A stretch of DNA of 19,517 nucleotides from Lonsdalea britannica. GTDB taxonomy: Bacteria > Pseudomonadota > Gammaproteobacteria > Enterobacterales > Enterobacteriaceae. The DNA is taken from contig NZ_CAMKXG010000033.1 in the NCBI RefSeq assembly GCF_946477055.1, positions 1 to 19,517 of the forward strand, in the 5' to 3' direction. The translations under genes and the position numbers were made by a program. The notes under the pieces were generated by a model. That model was not told the origin of the DNA and searched no databases. It saw only the letters and a list, made by a program, of their open reading frames with translations. Shown here piece by piece: positions 1-7,677 of this stretch. How positions within the stretch are numbered: the first letter of the stretch is position 1; every line of letters begins with the position of its first letter.

Positions 1-415
1 GATAGTTGAAAGGCCCGAGACTGAGATTCCAGTCACCGAAGATGTAACCCAGGTGTTGGAGCGTCAGGCCAGCAAATCCCATCATCGCCGCGGCGACCGC
101 CGCTTGCACCGTCGCGCGTAGCCGCACGCTGATATCGTAGCGATCATCGAGCGCACCGACGACGACCAGAATCCCCGCGCAGACCAGATAGAGTCGGGCA
201 TGGGGAATGTAGTCATCGGTCATGAGAAAAGTGAAGCAGACCCCGGCATAAACCGAAATCCCTCCCACCAACGGTATCAGTCCCTGATGACGTTTGCGGA
301 AGTTGGGGCGATCGACCAGCCCGCTTTTTCTTGCCACTTTGCGAGCCAGCAGCAGAAAAAGGAAAGAAAACAGAAATGTAGACGCTAATTGAGTACTCAT
401 CATGAGTATGTTCAC
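1..415 (-). CDS. wecA: UDP-GlcNAc:undecaprenyl-phosphate GlcNAc-1-phosphate transferase, 5' part
   Basis: WecA is an integral inner-membrane enzyme. It transfers GlcNAc-1-phosphate from UDP-GlcNAc to undecaprenyl phosphate, the first lipid-linked step of enterobacterial common antigen and many O-antigens. About 138 codons are visible and the gene runs off the left edge of the window. The translation shows a hydrophobic first helix (FLFSFLFLLLARKVARK), then LVDRPNFRKRHQGLIPLVGG, a second membrane segment, and the aspartate-rich GALDDRYD motif of this polyprenyl-phosphate transferase family. I chose the GTG at 415 because it gives the N-terminus VNILMMSTQL, in register with E. coli MNLLTVSTDL. 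ATG codons at 403 and 400 are alternatives, and none has a strong Shine-Dalgarno. It lies downstream of rho in the same direction, separated by the rho terminator, as in E. coli. Identity is secure; the start is less so. Confidence 0.93.
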   Translation of the reverse strand, partial: MNILMMSTQLASTFLFSFLFLLLARKVARKSGLVDRPNFRKRHQGLIPLVGGISVYAGVCFTFLMTDDYIPHARLYLVCAGILVVVGALDDRYDISVRLRATVQAAVAAAMMGFAGLTLQHLGYIFGDWNLSLGPFNY

Positions 416-582
416 GATTTACAGCGCTTGATAATACAACTGGCTGTTTTATGAATGCCTTATTTTTACCTAACTTTTCATAGACAAAAGCATGAAGAGC
501 ACAGGACAAAACGGTATATGGGCAAGGCATGAGGTGATGCACTAAGCAGCACGTGATTACGCCAAAACTCTTCCACGCGAGC

Positions 583-588
583 ATTATA
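583..588 (-). promoter_or_regulatory. Candidate -10 box of a wecA promoter
   Basis: A perfect TATAAT is read on the minus strand just downstream of the rho terminator, about 170 bases before the wecA start. At the usual spacing the -35 region would fall inside the terminator stem and matches TTGACA poorly. This is therefore either an activator-dependent or weak promoter, or chance. A separate promoter for wecA makes sense, given that the terminator would uncouple it from rho. The rest of the 416-593 gap shows no gene I can support. Confidence 0.35.
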
Positions 589-590
589 GA

Positions 591-625
591 GCAAAATAAA
601 AAACGCCACGACTCAGCGTGGCGTT
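591..625 (-). terminator. Intrinsic terminator of rho
   Basis: A 9-bp perfect stem, AACGCCACG (602-610) with CGTGGCGTT (617-625), has a 6-base loop. Read on the minus strand it is followed by a T-rich run (TTTTTATTTT, 592-601). It begins 21 bases past the rho stop codon. On the plus strand only four Ts follow the stem, so it should work mainly for rho. Confidence 0.88.
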
Positions 626-646
626 TTCTCAAACCGGTAGCGTAAT

Positions 647-1906
647 TTACGAACGCTTCATCATGTCGAAGAACTCATCATTGGTCTTCGTCATGGCCAG
701 TTTGTTAATCAGGAATTCCATCGCGTCGATCTCACCCATCGGGTGGATGATCTTACGCAGAATCCACATTTTCTGCAGCTCTTCGGAGCTGGCAAGCAGC
801 TCTTCTTTACGCGTACCGGAACGGTTGTAGTCAATGGCCGGGAAGACGCGTTTTTCTGCGATTTTACGAGAGAGGTGCAGTTCCATGTTACCGGTACCTT
901 TGAACTCTTCGTAAATCACTTCATCCATCTTCGAACCGGTATCGACCAGCGCGGTGGCGATGATTGTCAGGCTACCGCCTTCCTCAACGTTACGCGCCGC
1001 ACCGAAGAAACGCTTAGGACGATGCAGGGCGTTGGCGTCTACACCACCGGTCAACACTTTACCGGAGGACGGAACGACGGTGTTGTAGGCACGAGCCAGA
1101 CGGGTGATGGAGTCCAGCAGAATGATGACGTCTTTTTTGTGCTCTACCAGACGTTTCGCTTTCTCAATCACCATTTCGGCAACCTGAACGTGGCGAGACG
1201 CCGGTTCGTCAAAGGTAGACGCGATAACTTCGCCTTTTACCAGACGCTGCATCTCGGTCACTTCTTCCGGACGTTCGTCGATCAGCAGCACCATCAGCAC
1301 GCAGTCCGGGTGATTGTAGGCAATGCTCTGCGCGATATTCTGCAGCAGCATGGTTTTACCCGCTTTCGGCGGCGCCACAATCAGACCACGCTGACCGCGA
1401 CCAATCGGAGAAGCCAGATCCAATACGCGAGCCGTCAAATCCTCGGTAGAACCGTTGCCGCGTTCCATACGCAGACGCGAATTGGCATGCAGTGGCGTCA
1501 GGTTTTCGAACAGAATCTTACTGCGGGCATTTTCCGGTTTGTCGTAGTTGACTTCGTTAACTTTCAGCAGAGCGAAATAACGTTCGCCTTCTTTGGGGGG
1601 GCGAATTTTACCGGAAATGGTATCGCCAGTACGGAGGTTGAAACGACGGATTTGGCTGGGAGAAACGTAGATATCATCAGGACCGGCGAGGTAGGAGCTG
1701 TCGGCGGAACGTAGAAAACCAAACCCATCCTGCAATATTTCCAGCACACCATCGCCGAAAATATCTTCGCCACTCTTTGCATGCTGCTTCAGTATGGCGA
1801 AAATAATGTCCTGTTTACGCATGCGGGCCAGGTTTTCCAGCCCCATATTTTCGCCAAGAGTGATCAACTCAGAAACTGGCGTATTCTTTAATTCGGTAAG
1901 ATTCAT
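647..1906 (-). CDS. rho: Transcription termination factor Rho
   Basis: Rho is a hexameric RNA-dependent ATPase/helicase. It loads on C-rich rut sites of untranslated nascent RNA and releases RNA polymerase. The product is 419 residues, the same length as E. coli Rho and nearly identical to it. The N-terminal part holds the Rho-N helical domain and the cold-shock-like RNA-binding fold (around residues 1-125, with [20 protein letters not shown]). The ATPase domain carries the P-loop APPKAGKT (about 178-185), [10 protein letters not shown] and [13 protein letters not shown], then the central-channel loop segment [20 protein letters not shown]. The start [20 protein letters not shown] is the conserved one. 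It is preceded by a long leader expected to mediate autogenous control by Rho-dependent attenuation (known for E. coli) and followed by an intrinsic terminator. Confidence 0.99.
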   Translation of the reverse strand: MNLTELKNTPVSELITLGENMGLENLARMRKQDIIFAILKQHAKSGEDIFGDGVLEILQDGFGFLRSADSSYLAGPDDIYVSPSQIRRFNLRTGDTISGKIRPPKEGERYFALLKVNEVNYDKPENARSKILFENLTPLHANSRLRMERGNGSTEDLTARVLDLASPIGRGQRGLIVAPPKAGKTMLLQNIAQSIAYNHPDCVLMVLLIDERPEEVTEMQRLVKGEVIASTFDEPASRHVQVAEMVIEKAKRLVEHKKDVIILLDSITRLARAYNTVVPSSGKVLTGGVDANALHRPKRFFGAARNVEEGGSLTIIATALVDTGSKMDEVIYEEFKGTGNMELHLSRKIAEKRVFPAIDYNRSGTRKEELLASSEELQKMWILRKIIHPMGEIDAMEFLINKLAMTKTNDEFFDMMKRS

Positions 1907-1992
1907 AATGGTGGGTTCTTAAACTCGGGGTAAATCTCGAACTATTAACGTGAATGGTATGGCAGGATCATCCGTGCCTCTTATAACGGCCT

Positions 1993-2046
1993 TCAATCAC
2001 CGAATGCCAGCTTTGTGCCGGACTGAATCATGCGGACTCTGCGCAT
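1993..2046 (-). CDS. Possible rho leader peptide (rhoL-like), 17 codons
   Basis: This short frame encodes MRRVRMIQSGTKLAFGD and ends 86 bases before the rho start. E. coli has a 33-codon rhoL leader frame in the same place that also begins ATGCGCAG. The nucleotide start resembles it, but the peptide is shorter and diverges immediately, and I see no good ribosome-binding site. It may be a remnant or not translated at all. It overlaps the 42-codon frame at 1997-2125 in another phase, so at most one is likely real. Confidence 0.22.
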   Translation of the reverse strand: MRRVRMIQSGTKLAFGD

Positions 2047-2125
2047 ACACACGGCAAAGATCGAAGTAACCTTCAAAACAAATTAATTTATAACTGTCAG
2101 ATTGCCAAACCGGGGGGAAGAACAT
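1997..2125 (-). CDS. Alternative leader frame, 42 codons, unrecognised
   Basis: An ATG-to-TGA frame begins MFFPPVWQSDSYKLICFEGY and ends VRHKAGIR, upstream of rho and inside its likely leader. Only a weak purine stretch (GGAAAAAG) lies upstream, further away than a typical Shine-Dalgarno. I recognise no family. Translation through this segment would cover the C-rich patch and could modulate Rho loading, but that is speculative. Confidence 0.15.
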   Translation of the reverse strand: MFFPPVWQSDSYKLICFEGYFDLCRVYAQSPHDSVRHKAGIR

Positions 2126-2164
2126 CGTTAACTTAAATGACTTTTTCCGATTTTGACACAGGAT

Positions 2165-2193
2165 ATTACTTTAGATTCTAACTTTAGGCTCAA
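2165..2193 (-). promoter_or_regulatory. Candidate rho promoter
   Basis: On the minus strand, TTGAGC (2193-2188, 4 of 6 to TTGACA) is separated by 17 bases from AGTAAT (2170-2165, 4 of 6 to TATAAT). A start just downstream would give a leader of about 250 nt, in line with the long leader known for E. coli rho. Matches are modest, so this is only a candidate. Confidence 0.35.
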
Positions 2194-2254
2194 GCCCGAA
2201 GAGCTCAAACTACAGGTAAGTACGATATGCAGTGAGGATGAATCTAGCATGCTT

Positions 2255-2312
2255 CCCTGTGGGCGTCCAGCGGTCAGTAAGAGAAATTCTCATTGCCGGA
2301 AGACGCCCAGGG
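2255..2312 (-). other. Extended two-tier hairpin in the trxA 3' region
   Basis: Outer arms CCCTG-tg-GGCGTC (2255-2267) and GACGCC-CAGGG (2302-2312) pair over 11 bp with a 2-base bulge. Inside them GAGAA-a-TTCTC (2281-2291) forms a small hairpin, and CGG/CCG adds a further possible pair. It lies just past the trxA stop codon. No T-run follows on either strand, so it does not look like a standard intrinsic terminator. It could be an RNA 3'-end stabiliser or processing site. Confidence 0.5.
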
Positions 2313-2333
2313 AACCGCCCTGTTCAGTGCGAA

Positions 2334-2660
2334 TTACAGGTTAGCTTCGATGAACTCTTTCAGCTGACCTTTGGATAATGCACCAACTTTCGTGGCCGCC
2401 ACTTCGCCATTTTTGAACAGCAGCAGAGTCGGGATTCCGCGAATACCATATTTAGGTGCCGTAGCCGGGTTTTCATCAATGTTGAGTTTGGCTACAGTTA
2501 GTCTGTCCGCGTATTCCTCGGAGATTTCATTCAGAATGGGAGCGATCATTTTACAAGGACCACACCATTCAGCCCAGAAATCAACCAGCGTTACGCCCTC
2601 GGCCTGCAATACGTCTTTATCGAAAGTGCCGTCGGTCAGGTGAATAATTTTATCGCTCAT
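2334..2660 (-). CDS. trxA: Thioredoxin 1
   Basis: This is the small cytosolic dithiol-disulfide oxidoreductase that reduces ribonucleotide reductase, PAPS reductase and other proteins, and is itself recycled by thioredoxin reductase. The 108-residue product aligns along its whole length with E. coli TrxA and lacks only the last alanine. The active site WCGPCK has Cys33 and Cys36. The cis-proline follows Ile76 in [15 protein letters not shown], and Asp27 is present in VDFWAEW. GGAG lies 6 bases before the ATG. It is divergent from rhlB and upstream of rho in the same direction, as in E. coli. Confidence 0.98.
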   Translation of the reverse strand: MSDKIIHLTDGTFDKDVLQAEGVTLVDFWAEWCGPCKMIAPILNEISEEYADRLTVAKLNIDENPATAPKYGIRGIPTLLLFKNGEVAATKVGALSKGQLKEFIEANL

Positions 2661-2682
2661 GTTTTACTCCGCAGGATTATGT

Positions 2683-2721
2683 CCAACCAGTTGGTGTAGC
2701 ATTAACCAACCTTGGGGTTGG
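2683..2721. repeat. Two CCAAC/GTTGG inverted repeats in the trxA-rhlB gap
   Basis: The divergent 126-bp gap contains CCAAC-ca-GTTGG (2683-2694) and CCAACC-ttgg-GGTTGG (2706-2721). The two palindromes share their half-sites and are centred 25 bp apart, between the trxA and rhlB starts. They could be operator-like sites or small hairpins in the leader of either gene. I know of no named regulator that binds them. Confidence 0.4.
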
Positions 2722-2786
2722 CTTTATTTCTTATTTCACTGGATACGCTTTCGTAAAGCAATAGTTAGCTGATATTCTACCATACT

Positions 2787-4076
2787 ATGAGCAAAACACA
2801 CTTAACCGAACAGAAGTTTTCCGACTTCGCACTGCACCCGCAGGTTATAGAAGCGCTTGAAAGTAAAGGGTTTCATAACTGTACGCCGATTCAGGCACTG
2901 ACATTGCCGCTGACGTTGTCAGGCCGTGATGTCGCAGGTCAGGCGCAAACCGGTACCGGCAAGACGCTGGCGTTTCTGGCGTCTACTTTCCATTATCTGC
3001 TTTCCCATCCCGCTTCGGCTGAACGCGAAACCAACCAGCCTCGCGCGCTGATCATGGCGCCGACGCGTGAACTCGCCGTGCAGATCCACGCAGACGCCGA
3101 AGCGCTGGCTAAAGCCACCGGTTTGAAACTGGGCCTGGCCTATGGCGGCGACGGCTACGACAAACAGCTGAAGGTGCTGGAGAGCGGCGTTGATATTCTG
3201 ATCGGCACTACTGGTCGTCTGATCGACTACGCCAAGCAGAACTACGTTAATCTGGGCGCAATTCAGGTTGTCGTGCTGGATGAAGCGGATCGTATGTACG
3301 ATCTGGGCTTCATTAAAGATATCCGTTGGTTGTTCCGACGCATGCCAGCCACCGACCAGCGTCTTAACATGCTGTTTTCCGCCACGCTGTCCTACCGTGT
3401 TCGCGAACTCGCTTTCGAGCAGATGAACAATGCGGAATATGTGGAAGTAGAGCCGGAACAGAAAACAGGTCACCGCATCAAAGAAGAGCTGTTCTATCCC
3501 TCTAACGAAGAGAAGATGCGCCTGCTGCAGACGCTCATCGAGGAAGAGTGGCCGGACCGTTGCATCATCTTCGCTAACACCAAGCATCGTTGTGAAGACG
3601 TTTGGGGTCATCTGGCTGCCGATGGTCACCGCGTCGGACTGCTGACGGGCGATGTGCCGCAGAAAAAACGCCTGCGCATTCTGGAAGATTTCACTCACGG
3701 CAATATCGACATTCTGGTTGCGACCGATGTCGCCGCACGCGGCCTGCATATTCCATTGGTCACGCATGTCTTTAACTACGACCTGCCGGATGATTGCGAA
3801 GATTACGTTCACCGTATCGGTCGTACCGGCCGTGCTGGTGAAAGCGGCTGTTCTATCAGCCTGGCTTGCGAAGAGTACGCGCTAAATCTGCCTGCGATTG
3901 AAGAGTACACCGGGCATCGTATTCCGGTCAGCAAGTACAACAGCGAAGCGCTACTGAGTGATTTTCCGCCGCCGAAACGCCTGACGCGTCCGCGTTCTGC
4001 TTCCGGCCCGCGCCGCCAGAATTCACAGCGCCGCAGCAGTGGTCCTCGTAACAACAACCGTAGACGGCCGGGTTGA
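2787..4076 (+). CDS. rhlB: ATP-dependent RNA helicase RhlB
   Basis: RhlB is the DEAD-box helicase of the enterobacterial RNA degradosome. It unwinds structured RNA for PNPase while bound to RNase E. Visible motifs in order are the Q motif (GFHNCTPIQ, about 28-36), Walker A AQTGTGKT (53-60), PTRELA (92-97), GG and TTGRL, the DEAD box Asp165-Asp168, SAT (198-200), ARGLH, and HRIGRTGR (342-349). The basic, Ser/Arg/Asn-rich C-terminal tail (about 398-429) is some 8 residues longer than in E. coli (429 versus 421) and is the variable RNA-binding part. The N-terminus [18 protein letters not shown] is conserved, so this ATG is chosen although no clear Shine-Dalgarno precedes it. gppA follows within a few bases. 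Confidence 0.98.
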   Translation: MSKTHLTEQKFSDFALHPQVIEALESKGFHNCTPIQALTLPLTLSGRDVAGQAQTGTGKTLAFLASTFHYLLSHPASAERETNQPRALIMAPTRELAVQIHADAEALAKATGLKLGLAYGGDGYDKQLKVLESGVDILIGTTGRLIDYAKQNYVNLGAIQVVVLDEADRMYDLGFIKDIRWLFRRMPATDQRLNMLFSATLSYRVRELAFEQMNNAEYVEVEPEQKTGHRIKEELFYPSNEEKMRLLQTLIEEEWPDRCIIFANTKHRCEDVWGHLAADGHRVGLLTGDVPQKKRLRILEDFTHGNIDILVATDVAARGLHIPLVTHVFNYDLPDDCEDYVHRIGRTGRAGESGCSISLACEEYALNLPAIEEYTGHRIPVSKYNSEALLSDFPPPKRLTRPRSASGPRRQNSQRRSSGPRNNNRRRPG

Positions 4077-4089
4077 TGCTCTCATGTCG

Positions 4090-5586
4090 ATGCTAAGTTC
4101 TTCTTCGCTCTACGCTGCCATTGATTTGGGCTCCAACAGTTTTCATATGCTGGTCGTCCGGGAAGTGGCCGGTAGCATACAAACCATGTCCCGCATCAAA
4201 CGCAAAGTCAGATTGGCCGCGGGACTGGACACGCAGAGCTGCCTGTCCCAGGAAGCGATGGAGCGCGGCTGGCAATGCCTGAAACTGTTCTCGGAACATC
4301 TGCAGGACATCCCGCAAGATCAGGTACGCGTCGTTGCGACGGCGACTCTCAGGCTCGCCTCTAATGCCGATGAGTTCCTGGACAAGGCAAAACGCATTTT
4401 GGGCGTGCCGGTTCAGGTAATCAGCGGAGAAGAAGAAGCTCGACTTATTTATCAGGGCGTGGCCCACACGACCGGCGGTCCGGAACAAAGACTGGTCGTC
4501 GATATCGGCGGTGGCAGCACTGAACTGGCGACCGGCACCGGCGCAGAGACCAACCAGCTGTTCAGCCTGCCGATGGGCTGCGTGACTTGGTTGGAACGCT
4601 ACTTCGCGGACCGTAATCTGGGCGAGGCAAATTTTGCCCGCGCTGAAGAAGCGGCGCGAGAAATGGTGCGTACGGTAAAAGATAGCCTGCTGGCGCAAGG
4701 TTGGCAGATCTGCGTCGGTGCCTCCGGCACCGTACAGGCGCTGCAGGAGATCATGGTCGCACAAGGGATGGATGAGTACATCACGTTAGCCAAGCTGCAA
4801 CAGCTTAAGCAACGTGCGATTCAGTGCGGCAAGCTGGAAGAACTCGAAATCGATGGGCTGACGCTAGAGCGCGCGCTGGTTTTCCCAAGCGGCCTGTCCA
4901 TCCTGCTGGCGATCTTCCACGAGTTGGGCATCCAGACCATGACGTTGGCAGGCGGTGCGCTTCGCGAAGGACTGGTGTACGGCATGCTGCATTTGCCCAT
5001 TGGGCAGGATATCCGCTCCCGTACCCTGCATAATCTGCAACAGCGCTATCTTCTTGATGGCGAGCAGGCGCGGCGCGTCAGCGCGTTGGCGGACAATTTC
5101 GCACAGCAGTTGGTTCAGGACTGGCAGTTGGACGATCGATGTCGGGAGCTCCTACGCAGCGCGAGTCTGATTCACGAAATCGGACTCAGCATCGACTTCC
5201 GTCAGGCCTCCCATCACGCCGCTTATCTCATCCGCAACAGCGATCTCCCCGGGTTTACACCGGCTCAGAAAAAACTCCTGGCCACCCTGCTCCACAACCA
5301 ATGTAATACGCTCGATCCTATTCCACTAACGCAGCAAAATGCGCTGCCGGTGTCTCAGGCGCAGCATTTATGTCGCCTGCTGCGACTGGCGATTATCTTC
5401 GCCAGTCGTCGCCGGGACGATACGCTGCCTGCCGTCAGGCTCCGTGCGGAAGGTGAAACGCTGCGGGTCATTTTACCTGCCGGATGGCTGTCCCTGTATC
5501 CGCTGCGGGCCGAAATGCTGGAGCAGGAAAGTCGCTGGCAAAGTTATGTCCACTGGCCGCTCCTCATTGAGGAAAGCCCTGATTGA
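4090..5586 (+). CDS. gppA: Guanosine-5'-triphosphate,3'-diphosphate pyrophosphatase
   Basis: GppA hydrolyses pppGpp to ppGpp in the stringent response and belongs to the Ppx/GppA branch of the ASKHA fold. The sequence shows the first phosphate-binding motif [10 protein letters not shown] near the N-terminus, [21 protein letters not shown], and a second phosphate motif DIGGGSTEL. The C-terminal HD-like helical domain includes [20 protein letters not shown] and [16 protein letters not shown]. From the ATG at 4090 the product is 498 residues (E. coli 494) and begins [14 protein letters not shown], in exact register with E. coli [14 protein letters not shown]. An ATG at 4084 is equally possible. 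The start is 13 bases past the rhlB stop with no good ribosome site of its own, suggesting an operon with translational coupling. Confidence 0.96.
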   Translation: MLSSSSLYAAIDLGSNSFHMLVVREVAGSIQTMSRIKRKVRLAAGLDTQSCLSQEAMERGWQCLKLFSEHLQDIPQDQVRVVATATLRLASNADEFLDKAKRILGVPVQVISGEEEARLIYQGVAHTTGGPEQRLVVDIGGGSTELATGTGAETNQLFSLPMGCVTWLERYFADRNLGEANFARAEEAAREMVRTVKDSLLAQGWQICVGASGTVQALQEIMVAQGMDEYITLAKLQQLKQRAIQCGKLEELEIDGLTLERALVFPSGLSILLAIFHELGIQTMTLAGGALREGLVYGMLHLPIGQDIRSRTLHNLQQRYLLDGEQARRVSALADNFAQQLVQDWQLDDRCRELLRSASLIHEIGLSIDFRQASHHAAYLIRNSDLPGFTPAQKKLLATLLHNQCNTLDPIPLTQQNALPVSQAQHLCRLLRLAIIFASRRRDDTLPAVRLRAEGETLRVILPAGWLSLYPLRAEMLEQESRWQSYVHWPLLIEESPD

Positions 5587-5598
5587 CCCATCAGTAAA

Positions 5599-5617
5599 GG
5601 GTAACATTTTGTTGCCC
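5599..5617 (+). terminator. Weak hairpin after gppA
   Basis: GGGTAAC (5599-5605) and GTTGCCC (5611-5617) form a 7-bp stem (one U-G pair in RNA) around an ATTTT loop, 12 bases past the gppA stop. No T-run follows, so termination would be inefficient or Rho-dependent. Some read-through into the next gene is possible. Confidence 0.35.
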
Positions 5618-5683
5618 ATACCTTCCCTCGCTCCTCAAAATCTGCGATGTTTTTCCAGCCCTGAATCGATACAGGACGTATCG

Positions 5684-5712
5684 TTGCCGTAACGTGATGT
5701 TTTCATTAAAAA
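5684..5712 (+). promoter_or_regulatory. Candidate promoter of the pectin hydrolase gene
   Basis: TTGCCG (5684-5689) is followed after 17 bases by TAAAAA (5707-5712), each 4 of 6 to consensus. The segment between contains GTTTTCATT (5699-5707), which resembles one half of the KdgR operator used for pectinase genes in soft-rot bacteria. The other half is not recognisable. GATGTTTT occurs twice, at 5646 and 5696, 50 bp apart. Both the promoter and any operator need experimental proof. Confidence 0.3.
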
Positions 5713-5756
5713 TCATCATTACAGCTACCCCTATATTTAAAATCTAAGGATCAAGG

Positions 5757-7550
5757 ATGAAAGGATTCTCCCTGAGCGCGGCCGCCGCATTGCTAGTATT
5801 TACCTGCGCATCGTCAGCTGCCGACAACCCTCCCCAACAGCTGCGCATACCCACGCTCGCCTACGATGATCATAGCGTCGTATTGGTGTGGGACGCGCCG
5901 GAAGACACATCCAATATCGTCGACTATCAAATTTATCAGGACGGAAAGCCTATCGGCCTGGCCAGCGAGAACCATGCGGCCAGCTCGCCCGCCAGCCCCT
6001 ATATCTCTGCGTTCTATAAAAACGATACCGACCACTTTCAGCATCGGATCGTCATACACAACGCACGGATTGATAACCTGAAGGCGGAGACTCAATATCA
6101 GTTTACCGTACGGGTCATTTATGCCGACGGCACAGTATCCAGCGACAGCAACGTCGTTACCGCCACAACTACCCGCGAGCCGCAGGTGTTGAACATTACC
6201 CAATACGGCGCGAAAGGCGATGGCGTGACGCTGGACACAGCCGCCATTCAGAAAGCCATCGACGCCTGTAACGCGGGCTGCCGCGTGGATGTCCCTGCAG
6301 GCGTATACAAAACCGGCGCCCTGTGGCTGAAAAGCGATATGACGCTGAATCTGGTCAAGGGCGCAACGCTGCTGGGTTCCGACAACCCTAGCGATTATCC
6401 CGACGGCTATACGCTGTATCCCTACTCCAGTTTTACCCGCCCGGCATCGTTGATTAACGCGATCGACAAAAACAGCAGTGCGCCGGGGACGTTCAAAAAC
6501 ATCCGCATCGTGGGTCAAGGCGTCATCGATGGTAACGGCTGGAAACGTGCGACCAACGCCACGGTGACGGATGAAGCCAACACGACGCTGCCGCAATACG
6601 TGGCCAGCAACAGCAGCAAAGTGAGTCAGGACGGAATTTTAGCCAAAAATCAGGTGGATAAGCTGGTCAATAACGGCGTTGACGCCAAATTGGCCTACGG
6701 TCAGGGCCGCTCCAGCCTGATGACGCTACGGGGTGTGGAAAACGTCTACCTTGCCAATTTCACCGTCCGCAACCCTGCGTTCCACGGCATCATGCTGTTG
6801 GAAAACCACAATGCGGTGGTGAATGGTCTGACGCACCAGACCTACGACGCGAACAACGCCGATGGCGTGGAGTTTGGTAACAGCCAGAACGTGATGGCCT
6901 TCAACAACGTCTTTGACACCGGCGATGATTGCATCAACTTCGCCGCCGGTACGGGCGAAAACGCCAGCCAGCAAGAACCCATGAAAGGCGCATGGCTGTT
7001 CAATAACTATTTCCGTATGGGACATGGCGCGATAGTGACCGGCAGCCACACCGGCGCCTGGATACAAGATATTGTGGCGGAAAACAATGTGATGCAGAAA
7101 ACCGACGTCGGCCTGCGCGCCAAGAGCGCGCCGGATATTGGCGGCGGCGCGCATGGCGTGATATTTCGCAATAATGCGATGAAGAATATCGTTAAACAGG
7201 CGGTAGTCGTCACGCTGAGCTATTCGGACGCTAACGCGACCGTGGATTATCCGGCAGCCCAAACGCCCGCTCGCTTTTACGACTTTGCGGTCAGTAACGT
7301 CACGGTGCAGGGCACTTCCGGCGCCTATCCATCGATTGAGATCGTCGGCGACAGCGACAAGGGGATTTGGCACAGTCAGCTTAACTTCAATAATGTGACG
7401 CTGGACGGCGTCCCTCCCGCCTCAATCGACGATGTTCAGGATAGTACGTTCAATCACGTGGGCTTCACGAACCTGCTCAACGGCACCACGCCGTGGAAAA
7501 TCGGGACGGTGAAAAACGTGACCCTGGACGGCAAGACGCTGACGCAATAA
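5757..7550 (+). CDS. pehX: Exo-poly-alpha-D-galacturonosidase, FN3 + GH28 (PehX-like)
   Basis: This is a pectin-degrading hydrolase of glycoside hydrolase family 28. PehX-type enzymes release digalacturonate from the non-reducing end of polygalacturonate. The 597-residue product starts with a Sec signal peptide (MKGFSLSAAAALLVFTCASS, likely cut near residues 21-22), so it acts in the periplasm or outside the cell. A fibronectin type III domain follows (about 27-137), then the right-handed beta-helix from about 145 (ITQYGAKGDGVTLDT). Family catalytic motifs are present: N-A-D (367-369), Asp390-Asp391 in DTGDDCINF, GHG (422-424) and RAK (454-456). AAGGA lies 6 bases before the ATG. It has its own upstream region and terminator. 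The symbol is by family resemblance: PehV, PehW, PehX and PehN are close relatives and I cannot separate them by eye. E. coli has no gene here. Confidence 0.9.
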   Translation: MKGFSLSAAAALLVFTCASSAADNPPQQLRIPTLAYDDHSVVLVWDAPEDTSNIVDYQIYQDGKPIGLASENHAASSPASPYISAFYKNDTDHFQHRIVIHNARIDNLKAETQYQFTVRVIYADGTVSSDSNVVTATTTREPQVLNITQYGAKGDGVTLDTAAIQKAIDACNAGCRVDVPAGVYKTGALWLKSDMTLNLVKGATLLGSDNPSDYPDGYTLYPYSSFTRPASLINAIDKNSSAPGTFKNIRIVGQGVIDGNGWKRATNATVTDEANTTLPQYVASNSSKVSQDGILAKNQVDKLVNNGVDAKLAYGQGRSSLMTLRGVENVYLANFTVRNPAFHGIMLLENHNAVVNGLTHQTYDANNADGVEFGNSQNVMAFNNVFDTGDDCINFAAGTGENASQQEPMKGAWLFNNYFRMGHGAIVTGSHTGAWIQDIVAENNVMQKTDVGLRAKSAPDIGGGAHGVIFRNNAMKNIVKQAVVVTLSYSDANATVDYPAAQTPARFYDFAVSNVTVQGTSGAYPSIEIVGDSDKGIWHSQLNFNNVTLDGVPPASIDDVQDSTFNHVGFTNLLNGTTPWKIGTVKNVTLDGKTLTQ

Positions 7551-7562
7551 CGTCGGAACGAA

Positions 7563-7605
7563 AAATCCCGCCAGCGAGTCCTCTCGTTTGGCGGGATTTC
7601 TTTTT
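7563..7605. terminator. Strong bidirectional terminator between pehX and rep
   Basis: The outer stem AAATCCCGCCA (7563-7573) pairs with TGGCGGGATTT (7589-7599). The inner stem CGAG (7575-7578) pairs with CTCG (7583-7586) around TCCT. TTTTT follows at 7601-7605 on the plus strand, and a T-run is also read on the minus strand. It ends pehX and can also end rep transcription. The 7606-7677 stretch after it shows nothing I can name. Confidence 0.88.
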
Positions 7606-7677
7606 CCCTCTAGGCGTGTCCAGATGACGACAGCGGTCTATTGGCCTGCGTCGAAACGTAGGGTGATAGGCGCGGAA

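Larger units (their letters stand above)
1907..2164 (-). promoter_or_regulatory. rho mRNA leader (autoregulatory region)
   Basis: The trxA-rho gap is 427 bp and contains no full gene. If transcription starts just downstream of the candidate promoter at 2165-2193, the rho leader would be about 250 nt. In E. coli the rho leader is a site of Rho-dependent autogenous attenuation. Here the RNA carries a pyrimidine-rich stretch (UUCUUCCCCCC, minus strand, about 2111-2121) followed by AU-rich, apparently unstructured sequence, compatible with a rut site. Two short overlapping frames (1993-2046 and 1997-2125) could encode leader peptides. The role is inferred from location and E. coli precedent. Confidence 0.55.

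Noticed and set aside
213..632. 139-codon minus-strand frame across the wecA start and the wecA-rho gap.
   Set aside because: It overlaps wecA in another phase, runs through the rho terminator and shows no family motif.
632..643. CCGGTAGCGTAA on the plus strand resembles the RfaH ops element (GGCGGTAGCGTG), which would be interesting next to wecA.
   Set aside because: It is on the strand opposite to wecA, overlaps the end of rho, and lacks a JUMPstart context. Most likely chance.
743..1714. Long open frame (323 codons) antisense to rho.
   Set aside because: It mirrors the codon pattern of rho, has no recognisable domain and no ribosome site. A shadow of the real gene.
2153..2344. 63-codon plus-strand frame in the trxA-rho gap.
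   Set aside because: No ribosome site or family resemblance; it crosses the bulged hairpin and overlaps the trxA end.
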